Part shown: positions 63,630 to 64,000 of the stretch, piece by piece
Layout: each line of letters opens with the position of its first letter
Position numbering within the stretch: position 1 is the stretch's first letter
Virus record (IMG/VR): IMGVR_UViG_3300030117_007501
Coordinates: 94,283 to 158,282 of that record
Length of the DNA: 64,000 nucleotides
From: a virus
Strand: one strand, 5' to 3'
Program-made: the position numbers and the translations under genes
The notes under the pieces: model-generated
Databases searched by the model: none
What the model was told of the DNA's origin: nothing
The model's input: only the letters and a program-made list of their open reading frames with translations

Positions 63630-64000
63630 ATGGCATCAGGTTTTGGACACGTAGCAGGCACAGGGCAGTTCCGAGAGTATGGTTCGCCTGGAATCAGATC
63701 AACAGGCTCGTATCTTATCGGCGCGCGCCCGTTTATACTCAAGGCAGAGCTTGACGGCGGAAAAGTGTATAAGATTGAATTCCCGTATGTTACCCGCGCA
63801 ATAACAGTCATCAGTCAAGACGCCGCAAGCGACGATGTGGCAGTTGCTTTCGCAAACCATGCTAATACTTGGGCTCATCATGCGATAACTTTATCAAACA
63901 ACCGCGACAGTATAACGATGAATGTTAGAACTTCGTCCCTTTATCTAAAGGCATTGTCGGGTGACGTCACTGTAGAAATATTTGCAGAAATGACAGACAT
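63630..64000 (+). CDS. Virion-type protein, truncated by window end
   Basis: An open frame begins at ATG 63630 with AAGGAG nine bases upstream and continues to the last base without a stop. The first 120 residues read ASGFGHVAGTGQFREYGSPG and continue through a beta-rich stretch including YKIEFPYVTRAITVISQDAA and NSDSIT-like strands. The look is that of a head or tail surface protein, perhaps a head decoration protein, but the major capsid signature is not seen. CTAAGTTA, a one-base variant of the CTANTTA motif, lies 22 bases upstream of the ATG. Confidence 0.65.
   Translation, partial: MASGFGHVAGTGQFREYGSPGIRSTGSYLIGARPFILKAELDGGKVYKIEFPYVTRAITVISQDAASDDVAVAFANHANTWAHHAITLSNNRDSITMNVRTSSLYLKALSGDVTVEIFAEMTD

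Noticed and set aside
440-63881. Many antisense open frames of 60-150 codons on the - strand
   Set aside because: All lie within strong + strand genes, have no ribosome-binding site of their own, no recognisable domain, and mirror the composition of the gene beneath.
1-64000. CRISPR arrays, tRNA genes, rRNA genes
   Set aside because: Intergenic gaps are at most about 105 bases and none contains regularly spaced repeats or a cloverleaf-like sequence with a T-arm.
1-64000. Insertion sequences, transposase or integrase genes
   Set aside because: No encoded protein carries a DDE transposase or tyrosine/serine recombinase motif, and no flanking inverted repeats with target duplications were seen.

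Overview
This window looks like part of the genome of a large tailed bacteriophage with a contractile, T4-type (myovirus) tail, probably a jumbo phage. All supported genes lie on the + strand, packed end to end and often overlapping by 1-35 bases. The hallmark genes are a gp55-like late sigma factor, gp25-like and gp6-like (baseplate J) wedge proteins, a gp17-like terminase large subunit, a gp20-like portal and a gp21-like prohead protease. There are also two giant virion proteins (4029 and 3123 residues). The host is probably a Gram-negative bacterium: most genes have good Shine-Dalgarno sites, there is one textbook sigma70 promoter, and the phage carries a nucleotide-sugar cluster of the O-antigen kind. 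An aquatic or marine host is a guess from resemblance to known pelagic phages, not something the sequence proves.

Layout. (1) 16-4532: a coupled sugar operon with a DUF6165-like protein, a perosamine-synthase-like aminotransferase, a ColD-like 3-dehydrase in which histidine replaces the PLP lysine, a GDP-fucose-synthase/ColC-like epimerase-reductase and GDP-mannose 4,6-dehydratase. Together these could make GDP-perosamine and GDP-colitose from GDP-mannose. (2) 4533-6345: small proteins, including an FmdB-like zinc ribbon, and the late sigma factor. (3) 6345-46515: a 40 kb virion block covering an M15 peptidase/baseplate hub candidate, the 4029-residue protein, the gp25 and gp6 wedge proteins, a protein with two related beta-domains, the 3123-residue LamG-bearing protein, and further tail or baseplate proteins ending with two paralogues. 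(4) 46517-51969: a nucleic-acid module with a J-domain protein, a RuvC-like nuclease, a DnaG-like primase and a single-chain fusion of SbcD/Mre11 (gp47) and SbcC/Rad50 (gp46). The fusion has its own sigma70-type promoter. (5) 51993-53434: small membrane and coiled-coil proteins that may be a lysis cassette, then a zinc-finger-like protein. (6) 53507-64000: packaging and head genes (terminase, portal, protease, a 970-residue putative internal head protein), a phage-encoded ribosomal protein bS21, and the start of a virion protein cut by the window end.

How it fits together. The early-type promoter before the SbcDC fusion and the phage sigma factor suggest a T4-like switch from host sigma70 to phage sigma. 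A seven-base motif, CTANTTA, occurs in six of the short intergenic gaps before late-type genes (seven copies, four of them 27-33 bases before a start codon) and is a candidate recognition element for the phage sigma factor. No gene-free stretch exceeds about 105 bases. The tail sheath, tail tube and major capsid protein are not recognisable here and presumably lie outside the window.
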